A stretch of 64,000 nt of DNA from DMER64 sp964542305 (lineage in GTDB: Bacteria > Bacteroidota > Bacteroidia > Bacteroidales > UBA932): NCBI GenBank assembly GCA_964542305.1, contig CAZITX010000008.1:1-64000 (forward strand), read 5' to 3'. A program made the position numbers and the translations under genes. This document shows positions 18,113-25,343 of this stretch, in pieces. Numbering within the stretch: the first letter of the stretch is position 1; the number at the start of each line of letters is the position of its first letter. The notes under the pieces are model-generated. The model saw only the letters and a program-made list of their open reading frames with translations, was not told the DNA's origin and did not search any database.

Positions 18113-18375
18113 CCGTTATGAGAGCACCGGTATATCTTCAGGTTATGTCTCCGGAAAAAGTCCTTTTTGAAGGGAATGTCTCTTTAGTAAGATTCCCCGG
18201 TAAAAAGTCTTCTTTTGTAGTTATGAAAGATCATGCTCCCATTATGTCGCTGCTCAACACGGGACAGATTACGTACCTGGGAGAAATGGGAAACGGAGAG
18301 ATCCCGGTCAGCAGCGGATTCGTTCAGGTAAGAAACAACAAGGTGTACGCCTGTATTTTACAGAAATTGTTATGA
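18109..18375 (+). CDS. atpC: ATP synthase F1 subunit epsilon, N-terminal domain only
   Basis: Central-stalk subunit. The 88 residues cover only the N-terminal beta sandwich (VMSPEKVLFEGNVSLVRFPG ... VSSGFVQVRNNKVYA). The C-terminal helical hairpin that inhibits ATP hydrolysis in E. coli and Bacillus is missing. Short epsilon subunits are usual in this group, so this is a lineage trait, not a truncation. The start overlaps atpD by 4 bases; an ATG three codons later is an alternative. The last codon and stop overlap the next gene. Confidence 0.93.
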   Translation: MTVMRAPVYLQVMSPEKVLFEGNVSLVRFPGKKSSFVVMKDHAPIMSLLNTGQITYLGEMGNGEIPVSSGFVQVRNNKVYACILQKLL

Positions 18376-18767
18376 TAAAAAAAATGATCACCGTACATAC
18401 AGCGACCATACTGCTTGTGGGAGGTATATGGGGACTGATCATGTACTTGTTTATGCCTCTATGGTGGTTCCCAGTGTATCCGGTGATTCCTGCCACCTTT
18501 TTGCTGGTAGGTTTGCTGGAGATCCTGATGATGAAAAAAAGTAAAACCCAGAATGCCAAAATGCTCAACAGCATGCTTATACAACGTGTCGTACGCTGGG
18601 GTATTGTTCTGTTGATACTAATCGTGTTAATTGGAGTGGCGCATCCTCCCAAAGCTTCCTTTATTATTAGTTTTATGGGTATGTTCATTACCTACAGTTT
18701 TTTGTCTATCTGGTTCCTTCTGGTTGATTGTAAGGAACAGAAAAAGATCAAGGAAAAAGAATCGTAA
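18372..18767 (+). CDS. Small four-helix membrane protein in the atpI position
   Basis: A 131-residue protein with four predicted membrane segments (about 8-28, 32-52, 72-90, 96-117) and a lysine/glutamate-rich tail. No enzyme motif is visible. In other bacteria the AtpI/UncI protein, which helps assemble the c-ring, sits just before atpB, and this gene holds that position. Sequence similarity to AtpI cannot be confirmed by eye, so the role is inferred from position. It overlaps atpC by 4 bases and lies 6 bases before atpB. Confidence 0.75.
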   Translation: MIKKMITVHTATILLVGGIWGLIMYLFMPLWWFPVYPVIPATFLLVGLLEILMMKKSKTQNAKMLNSMLIQRVVRWGIVLLILIVLIGVAHPPKASFIISFMGMFITYSFLSIWFLLVDCKEQKKIKEKES

Positions 18768-18773
18768 TTTGTC

Positions 18774-19898
18774 ATGCCGGTATCCCGCAGGTCCATATTG
18801 ATCGTTTTGTTTTTTGCTATCGTAATGATGGCATACAGGACACCGTTGTACGCTGTCCCGGATCAGGAAAGACCTCCTGTGGACGTGAAACATTTGATAC
18901 TGAATCATTTGAAAGACTCCTATCACTGGCATCTTTTTTCCACCGAAAACAAAGAAATAGGAATACCCTTACCTGTGATCGTTCGCAGCCGGGAAAGGGG
19001 CTGGTTTTTCTTTCTTTCTTCCCACCTGGTTGAAAAAGAGGAATACGAAGGTTTTTATATTGCCGGAGAAGGCAGGTACGAAGGAAAACTGGTTGAGACA
19101 GATACGCAGGGTCAACAAGTCCGGCCTTTTGATATTTCTATTACCAAAGATGTACTGGCCCTCTTCTTCTCCTGCGGATTATTGATGTTACTGGTGCTGA
19201 GTCTTGCTAAGTGGTACAAAAAACAGGAAATGCGCGGCAAATCAGATGCTGTTCCCGCCGGAGTAATGGGAGTTATGGAGTGGTTTATAATGAGCATTCA
19301 CGACGGGATGATCAAAAAATGCGTGGGAAAGGATTACAAACGTTATGCTCCCTATTTACTGACTGCTTTTTTCTTCATATTCCTGAACAATGTCTTGGGG
19401 CTGATCCCGCTTTTTCCCGGGGGAGCAAACCTGACAGGCAACATTGCCATCACATTCGGACTGGCTTTTTTTACCATGTTAGCTGTCAATCTCTTCGGGA
19501 ACAAAGAATACTGGAAAGAAATCCTGTGGCCCGATGTACCGGTGTTTATGAAGGTCCCGGTCCCCATTATGCAGATTATTGAATTTTTCGGGATACTGAC
19601 CAAACCCATGGCCTTGATGATCCGTCTCTTTGCCAATATTTTTGCCGGCCATATAATCATTCTGGCCCTGACTTCGCTGGTGTTCCTTACCGTGGCAATG
19701 GGACCGGTAATCAATGTGTCCATGAGTGCGGTATCTGTGTTGTTTTCCGTGTTCATGCTGGCCCTGGAATTGTTGGTGGCATATATACAGGCGTATGTGT
19801 TTACCATGCTGTCCTCCATATTTATTGGACTTTCACGCCAGGGAACCCACAAGATCAAGCCGGCCCGTGCCGTTGAAACAAATAAGAATGAGCATTAA
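18774..19898 (+). CDS. atpB: ATP synthase Fo subunit a, with N-terminal extension
   Basis: Stator subunit forming the two proton half-channels against the c-ring. The essential arginine is Arg284 in LMIRLFANIFAGH. Five to six membrane helices fill residues 125-355. Before them are a signal-like hydrophobic segment (5-27) and a soluble stretch of about 95 residues. E. coli AtpB (271 aa) lacks this extension, whereas Bacteroidales a subunits have it; the soluble part is presumably on the periplasmic side. It lies between the AtpI-like gene and atpE. Confidence 0.95.
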   Translation: MPVSRRSILIVLFFAIVMMAYRTPLYAVPDQERPPVDVKHLILNHLKDSYHWHLFSTENKEIGIPLPVIVRSRERGWFFFLSSHLVEKEEYEGFYIAGEGRYEGKLVETDTQGQQVRPFDISITKDVLALFFSCGLLMLLVLSLAKWYKKQEMRGKSDAVPAGVMGVMEWFIMSIHDGMIKKCVGKDYKRYAPYLLTAFFFIFLNNVLGLIPLFPGGANLTGNIAITFGLAFFTMLAVNLFGNKEYWKEILWPDVPVFMKVPVPIMQIIEFFGILTKPMALMIRLFANIFAGHIIILALTSLVFLTVAMGPVINVSMSAVSVLFSVFMLALELLVAYIQAYVFTMLSSIFIGLSRQGTHKIKPARAVETNKNEH

Positions 19899-19916
19899 TT
19901 TTTAAACCATATTATT

Positions 19917-20171
19917 ATGTTACTTTTTACTGTATTGCAAGCTGCCGTGGCATCAGCCGAAATTGCAAAAATCGGAGCCGTTATTGCTGCTGCCATTGTA
20001 GTTCTGGGAGCCTCTTTTGGTATTGGAAAAATCGGAAGTGCCGCTATGGAGGCCATTGCGCGTCAACCGGAAGCGGCTGATGGTATCAGGATGTCCATGA
20101 TCATCATTGGTGCCTTGGTGGAAGGCGTTTCCCTGTTTGCCATTATTGTCTGCCTTTTGGTAGCCTTGTAA
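19917..20171 (+). CDS. atpE: ATP synthase Fo subunit c
   Basis: An 84-residue hairpin forming the rotor ring. Helix 1 carries the glycine-rich packing motif GASFGIGKIGSAAMEAIARQ, whose last residues with the following PEAA form the polar loop. Helix 2 holds the ion-binding carboxylate Glu69 in ALVEGVSL. The Na+-type ligands are absent: no Gln at the helix-1 position (an isoleucine aligns there) and no Ser/Thr after the Glu. Proton coupling is therefore inferred. The first 15 residues may be a short leader peptide. Confidence 0.96.
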   Translation: MLLFTVLQAAVASAEIAKIGAVIAAAIVVLGASFGIGKIGSAAMEAIARQPEAADGIRMSMIIIGALVEGVSLFAIIVCLLVAL

Positions 20172-20183
20172 TTTTTTTGTGTT

Positions 20184-20684
20184 ATGGATTTGATGATCCC
20201 CGATTCCGGATTGTTGTTCTGGATGTTCATTGCTTTTGGCATCCTGTTCCTGGTGCTGGCCCGTTTCGGCTGGCCTCTGATCACCGGTGTGGTGGAACGT
20301 CGCAACGAAAAGATTCAAAGGGCACTGGCCGATGCGGCGGCTGCCCGGAAACTGCTGGCCACCCTGAAGCAACAGGAAGAAAAAATATTGCAACAATCCC
20401 GCGATGAGCAGGCAAAAGTCATAGAACAGACATCCCTGCTGCGTCAACAACTCCTGGATGAAGCCCGGGAAGCAGCCCGTCATGAAAGCCGCCTTATGCT
20501 GGACCGGGCAAGAAAACAAATAGAAAAAGAAAGGGATATGGCCCTGCGGGAGGTAAGGGCTTATGTTGCTACACTATCGGTTGAGGTAGCTGAGAAATTA
20601 CTGAAAAAACAATTGGATCCCGGAGTCAGGCAAATGGATCTTATAAACAGCCTGTTGGAGGAATCCACAAAACCGGAGGCATAA
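20184..20684 (+). CDS. atpF: ATP synthase Fo subunit b
   Basis: Peripheral stalk. One N-terminal membrane helix (GLLFWMFIAFGILFLVLARF, about 9-28) leads into a long charged coiled coil rich in Ala, Arg, Glu and Gln (ERRNEKIQRALADAAAARKL and onward). At 166 residues it has family length. Only one b-type gene is seen, so the stalk should be a homodimer. It starts 12 bases after atpE and ends 4 bases before atpH. Confidence 0.95.
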   Translation: MDLMIPDSGLLFWMFIAFGILFLVLARFGWPLITGVVERRNEKIQRALADAAAARKLLATLKQQEEKILQQSRDEQAKVIEQTSLLRQQLLDEAREAARHESRLMLDRARKQIEKERDMALREVRAYVATLSVEVAEKLLKKQLDPGVRQMDLINSLLEESTKPEA

Positions 20685-20688
20685 TCCC

Positions 20689-21246
20689 ATGAACACAGGA
20701 CTGATTGTATCCCGTTATACCGCAGCGTTGTTGTGTTATGCAACCGACACCGTAGCAGAACACGACGTGTACCGCATGATGAAACGATTGTCGGAATATT
20801 TCGCTGAAATTCCCGACCTGGAAACAACGTTCTGTGACCGCATGGCACCTGAGAGTAAGCGAAAAAATATGTTTCTGAATCTTTTCCGGGATTATCCGCA
20901 GCATTCCTTACAGGTCTTGTCGGGATTCCTGGACCTGTTAATACGGCACCGCAGAGAAAATATAATCCGGTCGGTCAGCCTGCAGTATCTGGACAAATAC
21001 AGGAAAGAACAGGGCCTTACCTATGGAGTGCTGACCACTGTCGTACCGGTTGACCAGGCGACAACTGAAAAAATTAAGAAAGTCCTGGATCCGGAACATC
21101 CCCAAAAGGTTGAGCTGGAATTGAAACAGGACAAGCAATTGATAGGGGGTTTCTCGCTCAGGGTAGGTATGAAGGTCTGGGACGCATCCCTGGCCGGCCG
21201 TATGAGAGAAGTGAGAAAAACCTTTGGAATTAACGATAAACAGTAG
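20689..21246 (+). CDS. atpH: ATP synthase F1 subunit delta
   Basis: Links the b-stalk to the top of F1. At 185 residues, the N-terminal six-helix bundle begins GLIVSRYTAALLCYATD. The C-terminal part has YGVLTTVVPVDQATTEKIKK and the conserved IGGFSLRVGMKVWDASLAG region, which matches the IGG motif of the family. It is poorly conserved overall but position and the C-terminal motif are decisive. Confidence 0.93.
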   Translation: MNTGLIVSRYTAALLCYATDTVAEHDVYRMMKRLSEYFAEIPDLETTFCDRMAPESKRKNMFLNLFRDYPQHSLQVLSGFLDLLIRHRRENIIRSVSLQYLDKYRKEQGLTYGVLTTVVPVDQATTEKIKKVLDPEHPQKVELELKQDKQLIGGFSLRVGMKVWDASLAGRMREVRKTFGINDKQ

Positions 21247-21252
21247 ACTTAT

Positions 21253-22827
21253 ATGTCAGATGTGATAAAACCTGCCGAAGTTACCGAAATATTGCGTATG
21301 CAATTGGAAGGACTTGACAACCGTCCTCTTTATGAGGAAAAGGGTATGGTCCTTCAGGTAAGTGACGGCGTGGTACGTATTTACGGTTTGTACCAGGCCG
21401 AGTCCAATGAATTGCTGGAATTCGACAATGGTATGATGGCCATTGTTATGAACCTGGAAGAGGATAACGTAGGTGCTGTATTGCTGGGACCTACGGATCT
21501 GATAAGGGAAGGAGATATGGTCAAACGAACGGGACGCATTGCATCGGTCCCCGTCAGTGAGAAGTTGTTGGGCAGGGTGGTGGATCCCCTGGGTAATCCT
21601 TTGGACGGAAGGGGAGAGATACCCGGTCCTTTTACTTCCATGCCACTGGAAAGAAAAGCCCCCGGAGTGATCTTCCGTGAACCGGTATCCGAACCGCTTC
21701 AGACAGGTATTAAATCCATCGATGCCATGATCCCCATCGGAAGGGGTCAGAGGGAATTGATCATAGGAGACAGGCAGACCGGTAAAACCGCCATTGCCAT
21801 AGATACAATCATTAACCAGAGATCCAATTTTCAGGCCGGCGATCCTGTTTATTGTATATATGTAGCCATTGGCCAGAAAGGATCCACCGTGGCATCCATT
21901 GTCAACACGTTGGAAAAATACGGGGCCATGGAATATACAACGGTTATCTCGGCAACAGCGGGAGATCCTGCTGCCATGCAATATTTTGCGCCTTTTGCAG
22001 GAGCCGCAGTAGGTGAATATTTCCGCGACACCGGGCGCCATGCCCTGGTCGTATACGATGATCTGTCCAAGCAGGCAGTTTCATACAGGGAAGTTTCCCT
22101 GATCTTGCGGAGGCCGTCTGGACGGGAAGCCTATCCCGGGGATGTTTTCTACCTCCATTCACGTCTTTTGGAACGGGCAGCCAAGATCATTGCCCAGGAT
22201 GAAGTGGCCTCGCGCATGAACGACTTGCCTGAATCGCTCAGGGACAAAGTAAAAGGAGGCGGGTCGCTGACGGCCCTTCCCATAATTGAGACCCAGGCGG
22301 GAGACGTCTCGGCATATATTCCCACGAATGTAATATCCATTACGGACGGACAGATATTCCTGGATACAGACCTTTTCAACCAGGGGAACCGTCCTGCCGT
22401 AAATGTGGGCATTTCCGTATCCCGTGTGGGGGGCAATGCTCAGTTAAAAGCCATGAAGAAAGTGGCCGGAACGCTCAAGATCGACCAAGCCCAATACCGT
22501 GAACTGGAATCATTTTCCCGTTTTGGGGGAGATATGGATCCCTACACCGCGCGCATTCTGGATAAAGGACAGAAGAATTCGCAACTTCTTATACAGAAAC
22601 AATACAGTCCGCTGGAAGTCGGAAAACAGATAGCGTTACTTTATTGCGGTACGCATGGTCTTTTGAGCAGGGTTCCACTGGATAAGATCGTCGTATTTGA
22701 AGAAAAATTCCTGCATGTACTGGAAAGCAGCCACCGTACAACCATACTTGAACCCCTGAACAAGGGCGAAATAAGCGAAGAAATAGCCTCGTTAATAGAA
22801 ACAGTAGCAGAACAAATTGCCGGATAG
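21253..22827 (+). CDS. atpA: ATP synthase F1 subunit alpha
   Basis: Non-catalytic nucleotide-binding F1 subunit; 524 residues. The N-terminal barrel region has VLQVSDGVVRIYGL. Walker A is GDRQTGKTAIAIDT, then YCIYVAIGQKGSTVA, LVVYDDLSKQAVSYREVSLI and the conserved arginine-finger region in NVGISVSRVGGNAQLKAMK. It starts 6 bases after atpH and ends 2 bases before atpG. Confidence 0.98.
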   Translation: MSDVIKPAEVTEILRMQLEGLDNRPLYEEKGMVLQVSDGVVRIYGLYQAESNELLEFDNGMMAIVMNLEEDNVGAVLLGPTDLIREGDMVKRTGRIASVPVSEKLLGRVVDPLGNPLDGRGEIPGPFTSMPLERKAPGVIFREPVSEPLQTGIKSIDAMIPIGRGQRELIIGDRQTGKTAIAIDTIINQRSNFQAGDPVYCIYVAIGQKGSTVASIVNTLEKYGAMEYTTVISATAGDPAAMQYFAPFAGAAVGEYFRDTGRHALVVYDDLSKQAVSYREVSLILRRPSGREAYPGDVFYLHSRLLERAAKIIAQDEVASRMNDLPESLRDKVKGGGSLTALPIIETQAGDVSAYIPTNVISITDGQIFLDTDLFNQGNRPAVNVGISVSRVGGNAQLKAMKKVAGTLKIDQAQYRELESFSRFGGDMDPYTARILDKGQKNSQLLIQKQYSPLEVGKQIALLYCGTHGLLSRVPLDKIVVFEEKFLHVLESSHRTTILEPLNKGEISEEIASLIETVAEQIAG

Positions 22828-22829
22828 CC

Positions 22830-23810
22830 ATGCCGTCTTTAAGGGAAATTAAAAGAAGGATCAACTCCATCAAAAAAACACAGAAGATCACCGAAGCCAT
22901 GCAGCGGGTATCTTCTGCTAAACTCCACAAGGCACAGACAGCCCTGGGGTATATGCTTCCCTACGAAGAACGCTTGCATTATATGCTGCTGTCCTTCATT
23001 CATGAGGAACGTTACATGCATGAGCACGGGTATCCAAAGGGAATGCATTCACTCCGTCAAACTCCCTTTGCCATAGCACGGCCCATTAATTACGTATCCA
23101 TTGTATTTATGGCTTCTGACACTGGGCTCTGTGGGGCGTATAACGCCAATATGGAGAAAAAGCTTCACGAGGTGCTGGACGAATACGCACACCTGCCCCG
23201 CGAGAACATTACTTTGTACCCTGTTGGAATAAAAATGCTGGAAGCTGCCAAAAAAACAGGTTGTGTTGTGTGTGACAATTTTACGAACCTGATATCACGC
23301 CCCGATTACTTGTCGTGCGAACGTCTTTCCAAAAGACTGGGGATCGGATACATGCGTGGAAGGGTAGACAAAGCCGAGTTGATCTTTTACCATTTCAAAA
23401 GCATAGCCGTGCAAATCCTTCAAAGGGATACCTTCCTCCCTTTTCAGTCCGAGCTGGTAAAAAGTTCCAATCCTTCCTTCGGACGCGAATTAAGAGGAAA
23501 ACAGGGATTGATCATTCCACAGGAATACCCTATTGAGGAATTGAATCCTGAATATTTCGAGAATTATATCATTGAGCCTTCCCGCCAGGAACTCATAGAC
23601 AATCTATTGCCCAAGGTGCTCCGTTTTCAGCTTTACCGATCCGTTCTGGATGCAAATGCCTCTGAGCACGCTGCCAGGACCATGGCAATGAAAGCAGCAT
23701 CTGAAAATGCGAAAGATCTTATAAGGGACCTCACACTTCAGTACAATAAAAGCCGCCAGCAGGCCATTACTTCAGAAATTCTTGATATTTTGTCCGGGTC
23801 ACTCAGGTAG
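22830..23810 (+). CDS. atpG: ATP synthase F1 subunit gamma
   Basis: Rotary shaft of F1. The N-terminal helix LREIKRRINSIKKTQKITEA and the C-terminal helix ending NKSRQQAITSEILDILSGS form the coiled coil inside the alpha/beta hexamer; between them is a Rossmann-like domain with FMASDTGLCGAYNANM. At 326 residues it is longer than E. coli gamma (287), with extra sequence in the middle (about 190-235). Last gene of the operon; its stop is 3 bases from the convergent hpf stop. Confidence 0.96.
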   Translation: MPSLREIKRRINSIKKTQKITEAMQRVSSAKLHKAQTALGYMLPYEERLHYMLLSFIHEERYMHEHGYPKGMHSLRQTPFAIARPINYVSIVFMASDTGLCGAYNANMEKKLHEVLDEYAHLPRENITLYPVGIKMLEAAKKTGCVVCDNFTNLISRPDYLSCERLSKRLGIGYMRGRVDKAELIFYHFKSIAVQILQRDTFLPFQSELVKSSNPSFGRELRGKQGLIIPQEYPIEELNPEYFENYIIEPSRQELIDNLLPKVLRFQLYRSVLDANASEHAARTMAMKAASENAKDLIRDLTLQYNKSRQQAITSEILDILSGSLR

Positions 23811-23813
23811 GAA

Positions 23814-24107
23814 CTATACCCCCCGCATTTTCTCTTTTGTTTTAACCAGGTTTTCTTTTAATATATCTACACCTGTTGCGATGGCTTCCTCAAAAGTCGG
23901 ACAAGTGCGCTCCGCGATCAGATCGTTTCCGGGTACTTTTACACGAATGATGGCTTTTTTGTTGTCATGACCGGGTACCAGGGAGAGCGTCACCTCTGCT
24001 TTCATAATGGCATCAAAGAATCTATCCAGTTTCCCTACTTTTTCATGAATAAAATCAAGCAGTTTTCTGTCAGCATCAAATTTGACGGATTCAACCTTAA
24101 TGTCCAT
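23814..24107 (-). CDS. hpf: Ribosome hibernation promoting factor, short form
   Basis: Binds the 30S decoding and tRNA sites in stationary phase. The 97 residues have the beta-alpha-beta-beta-beta-alpha fold: MDIKVESVKFDADRKLLDFI, HEKVGKLDRFFD, then VKVPGNDLIAERTCPTFEEA. The C-terminal dimerisation domain of long HPF is absent. Unusually for this organism, the ATG is preceded by GGAGGT with a 5-base spacer. It lies 45 bases downstream of xerC; no clear TAnnTTTG box is seen in that gap, so it is probably co-transcribed with xerC. Confidence 0.93.
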   Translation of the reverse strand: MDIKVESVKFDADRKLLDFIHEKVGKLDRFFDAIMKAEVTLSLVPGHDNKKAIIRVKVPGNDLIAERTCPTFEEAIATGVDILKENLVKTKEKMRGV

Positions 24108-24112
24108 GATAT

Positions 24113-24118
24113 ACCTCC
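24113..24118 (-). promoter_or_regulatory. Shine-Dalgarno-like site before hpf
   Basis: GGAGGT on the minus strand, 5 bases upstream of the hpf ATG. Most starts here have no such site. With the rpsU site it is one of two clear GGAGG sequences seen before start codons in the window. Confidence 0.6.
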
Positions 24119-24152
24119 ATTTTATATTGTTAATAAATAGGCTTCCGGGACT

Positions 24153-25013
24153 TTATGCCCTTGGATGAGCCTTTTTGTATGCTTTTTTCAATACTTCAAA
24201 CGAATTGTGTGTGTACACTTGAGTCGCAGCAAGAGATGTGTGACCCAGCAACTCCTTTATGCTGTTCAGATCGGCACCCCGGTTTAGCAAATGAGTCGCC
24301 AGGGAATGCCTCAGCACATGCGGGCTTTTTTTCCCTGTAAATGCGGGCTCTCGCGATAATTCTTTGTGAACCATTTTGCTAACTGTTGTCAGGGCCAGTT
24401 GATCTCCGTTCTTGCGGCTGAAAAGCCATGGAGAAGGCACCTCTCTTTCTTCCAGGAAGCGTTGCAAATCCCGGACCATATCTGCACTGAGGGGAACATC
24501 TCTTTCTTTATTTCCTTTGCCCCGAACACGAAGCAGGGAACGTTCAAAATCCAGGTCCCGAACACGTATGCCGGTCAGTTCCGCACGCCGGATGCCTGTG
24601 GCATACAATAAATGTATCATAACAGATACTGGTGTAGGAGACACTTCCTTATGGTCAATCCAGGCATTGATACTATCCTGGGAATAAAATTCCGGGATCC
24701 TGCGTCCTTTTTTTGGACGGATAAGCAATTTCAGAGGATTGTCGGCGAGTACTCCTTTTTTTACCAGGTAGTAGCAAAAAGAGCTTAATGCAGACAACCG
24801 CTGGTAAACGGTGGAAGGACTCAGACCCTGATCCAGCAATGACCCTGTATAGGCCCTTAGAGAGGTAAGGGTCACAAGTTCCATGGGATTGTCTTCAGCT
24901 TGAAAATCCATGAATTTGTAGAAGTCCCTGATTGATTGATCATAAATGGATTGGGTGCGTTCGGAATAACGTTTTTGTACCCTCAGGAATTCTATGAATT
25001 CACTCCTTTCCAT
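24153..25013 (-). CDS. xerC: Tyrosine recombinase XerC/XerD-type
   Basis: Site-specific recombinase that resolves chromosome dimers at dif. The N-terminal SAM-like domain begins MERSEFIEFLRVQKRYSERT. The catalytic core has Arg in YATGIRRAELTGI, the beta-hairpin Lys in RVRGKGNKERDVPL, HVLRHSLATHLL (HxxR), the GHTS histidine and the nucleophile in TQVYTHN. At 287 residues it is a chromosomal Xer, not a phage integrase. Two tandem ATGs (25014-25016, 25011-25013) lie 3 and 6 bases after a TATATTTG box, so a leaderless message is likely; the second ATG is used here. An upstream TTG overlaps the box and was rejected. Confidence 0.93.
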   Translation of the reverse strand: MERSEFIEFLRVQKRYSERTQSIYDQSIRDFYKFMDFQAEDNPMELVTLTSLRAYTGSLLDQGLSPSTVYQRLSALSSFCYYLVKKGVLADNPLKLLIRPKKGRRIPEFYSQDSINAWIDHKEVSPTPVSVMIHLLYATGIRRAELTGIRVRDLDFERSLLRVRGKGNKERDVPLSADMVRDLQRFLEEREVPSPWLFSRKNGDQLALTTVSKMVHKELSREPAFTGKKSPHVLRHSLATHLLNRGADLNSIKELLGHTSLAATQVYTHNSFEVLKKAYKKAHPRA

Positions 25014-25019
25014 CATACA

Positions 25020-25027
25020 CAAATATA
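25020..25027 (-). promoter_or_regulatory. -7 box of xerC-hpf
   Basis: TATATTTG on the minus strand, an exact TAnnTTTG match, 3 bases before the first xerC ATG. It begins right after the T run of the rpsU terminator. Confidence 0.6.
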
Positions 25028-25028
25028 C

Positions 25029-25054
25029 AAAAAAAACGAGGATTAATCCTCGTT
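25029..25054 (-). terminator. Intrinsic terminator of rpsU with the stop codon in its loop
   Basis: On the minus strand AACGAGGATTAATCCTCGTT (25035-25054) is a perfect 20-base inverted repeat, and 25029-25036 gives a T8 run overlapping its end. The rpsU TAA (25043-25045) sits at the centre. The stem uses the last rpsU codons. This is the clearest terminator in the window. Confidence 0.85.
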
Positions 25055-25234
25055 ATTCTGTAAGCGTTCTTTGTATATCGCTTTCTTTTTTTGTTCTCTT
25101 TTGGTAACTGAAGGTTTGGTGAAAGACTGACGGCCTCTGAGCTCGCGCACGATCCCGGTTTTTTCAAATTTGCGTTTGAATTTCTTTAAAGCACGTTCTA
25201 TGTTTTCGCCTTCTTTAATCGGTACAATGATCAT
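25043..25234 (-). CDS. rpsU: Small ribosomal subunit protein bS21
   Basis: A 63-residue basic protein, MIIVPIKEGENIERALKKFK and onward, at the 30S platform beside the 16S 3' end. Published structural work on Flavobacterium showed that bS21, bS18 and bS6 bury the anti-Shine-Dalgarno tail in Bacteroidota, and that rpsU itself often keeps a strong SD, suggesting autoregulation. Here ATG 25232-25234 is preceded by AAAGGAGGTG. A GTG four codons upstream overlaps that SD and is rejected. With the ATG start the C-terminal tyrosine is residue 54, the position I recall as contacting the anti-SD. It has its own promoter and terminator. Confidence 0.95.
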   Translation of the reverse strand: MIIVPIKEGENIERALKKFKRKFEKTGIVRELRGRQSFTKPSVTKREQKKKAIYKERLQNNED

Positions 25235-25243
25235 ATTTACAGA

Positions 25244-25253
25244 CACCTCCTTT
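25244..25253 (-). promoter_or_regulatory. Strong Shine-Dalgarno of rpsU (probable autoregulatory site)
   Basis: AAAGGAGGTG on the minus strand, almost fully complementary to the canonical 16S 3' tail, 9 bases before the rpsU ATG. Nearly every other start in the window lacks an SD. In Bacteroidota this exception is thought to let bS21-poor ribosomes, whose anti-SD is free, translate rpsU. Confidence 0.85.
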
Positions 25254-25265
25254 TGTTACGGGGTG

Positions 25266-25295
25266 CAAAAGTAGATAAAAAAATGGGAAATCAAA
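25266..25295 (-). promoter_or_regulatory. Promoter of rpsU
   Basis: TACTTTTG (25266-25273) on the minus strand with TTTG at 25292-25295, spacer 18 bases. The -7 box is 31 bases upstream of the rpsU ATG, leaving room for the SD in the leader. Confidence 0.65.
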
Positions 25296-25305
25296 GCGTA
25301 ACCTG

Positions 25306-25313
25306 TATATTTG
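25306..25313 (+). promoter_or_regulatory. -7 box of hutU
   Basis: TATATTTG, an exact TAnnTTTG match, 30 bases before the hutU ATG. It is 32 bases from the divergent rpsU box. Confidence 0.55.
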
Positions 25314-25343
25314 TGAGCAAATTTTAAACATTTCTTTCAAATC

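Noticed and set aside
19917..20171. Sodium-coupled c-ring
   Set aside because: The helix-1 Gln and the Ser/Thr after the helix-2 Glu of Na+-type rings are missing; Ile and Gly stand there.
24153..25013. Tyrosine recombinase as sign of a phage or integrative element
   Set aside because: Length, motifs and its neighbours rpsU and hpf fit a chromosomal Xer recombinase. There is no att-like repeat or other mobile-element gene.
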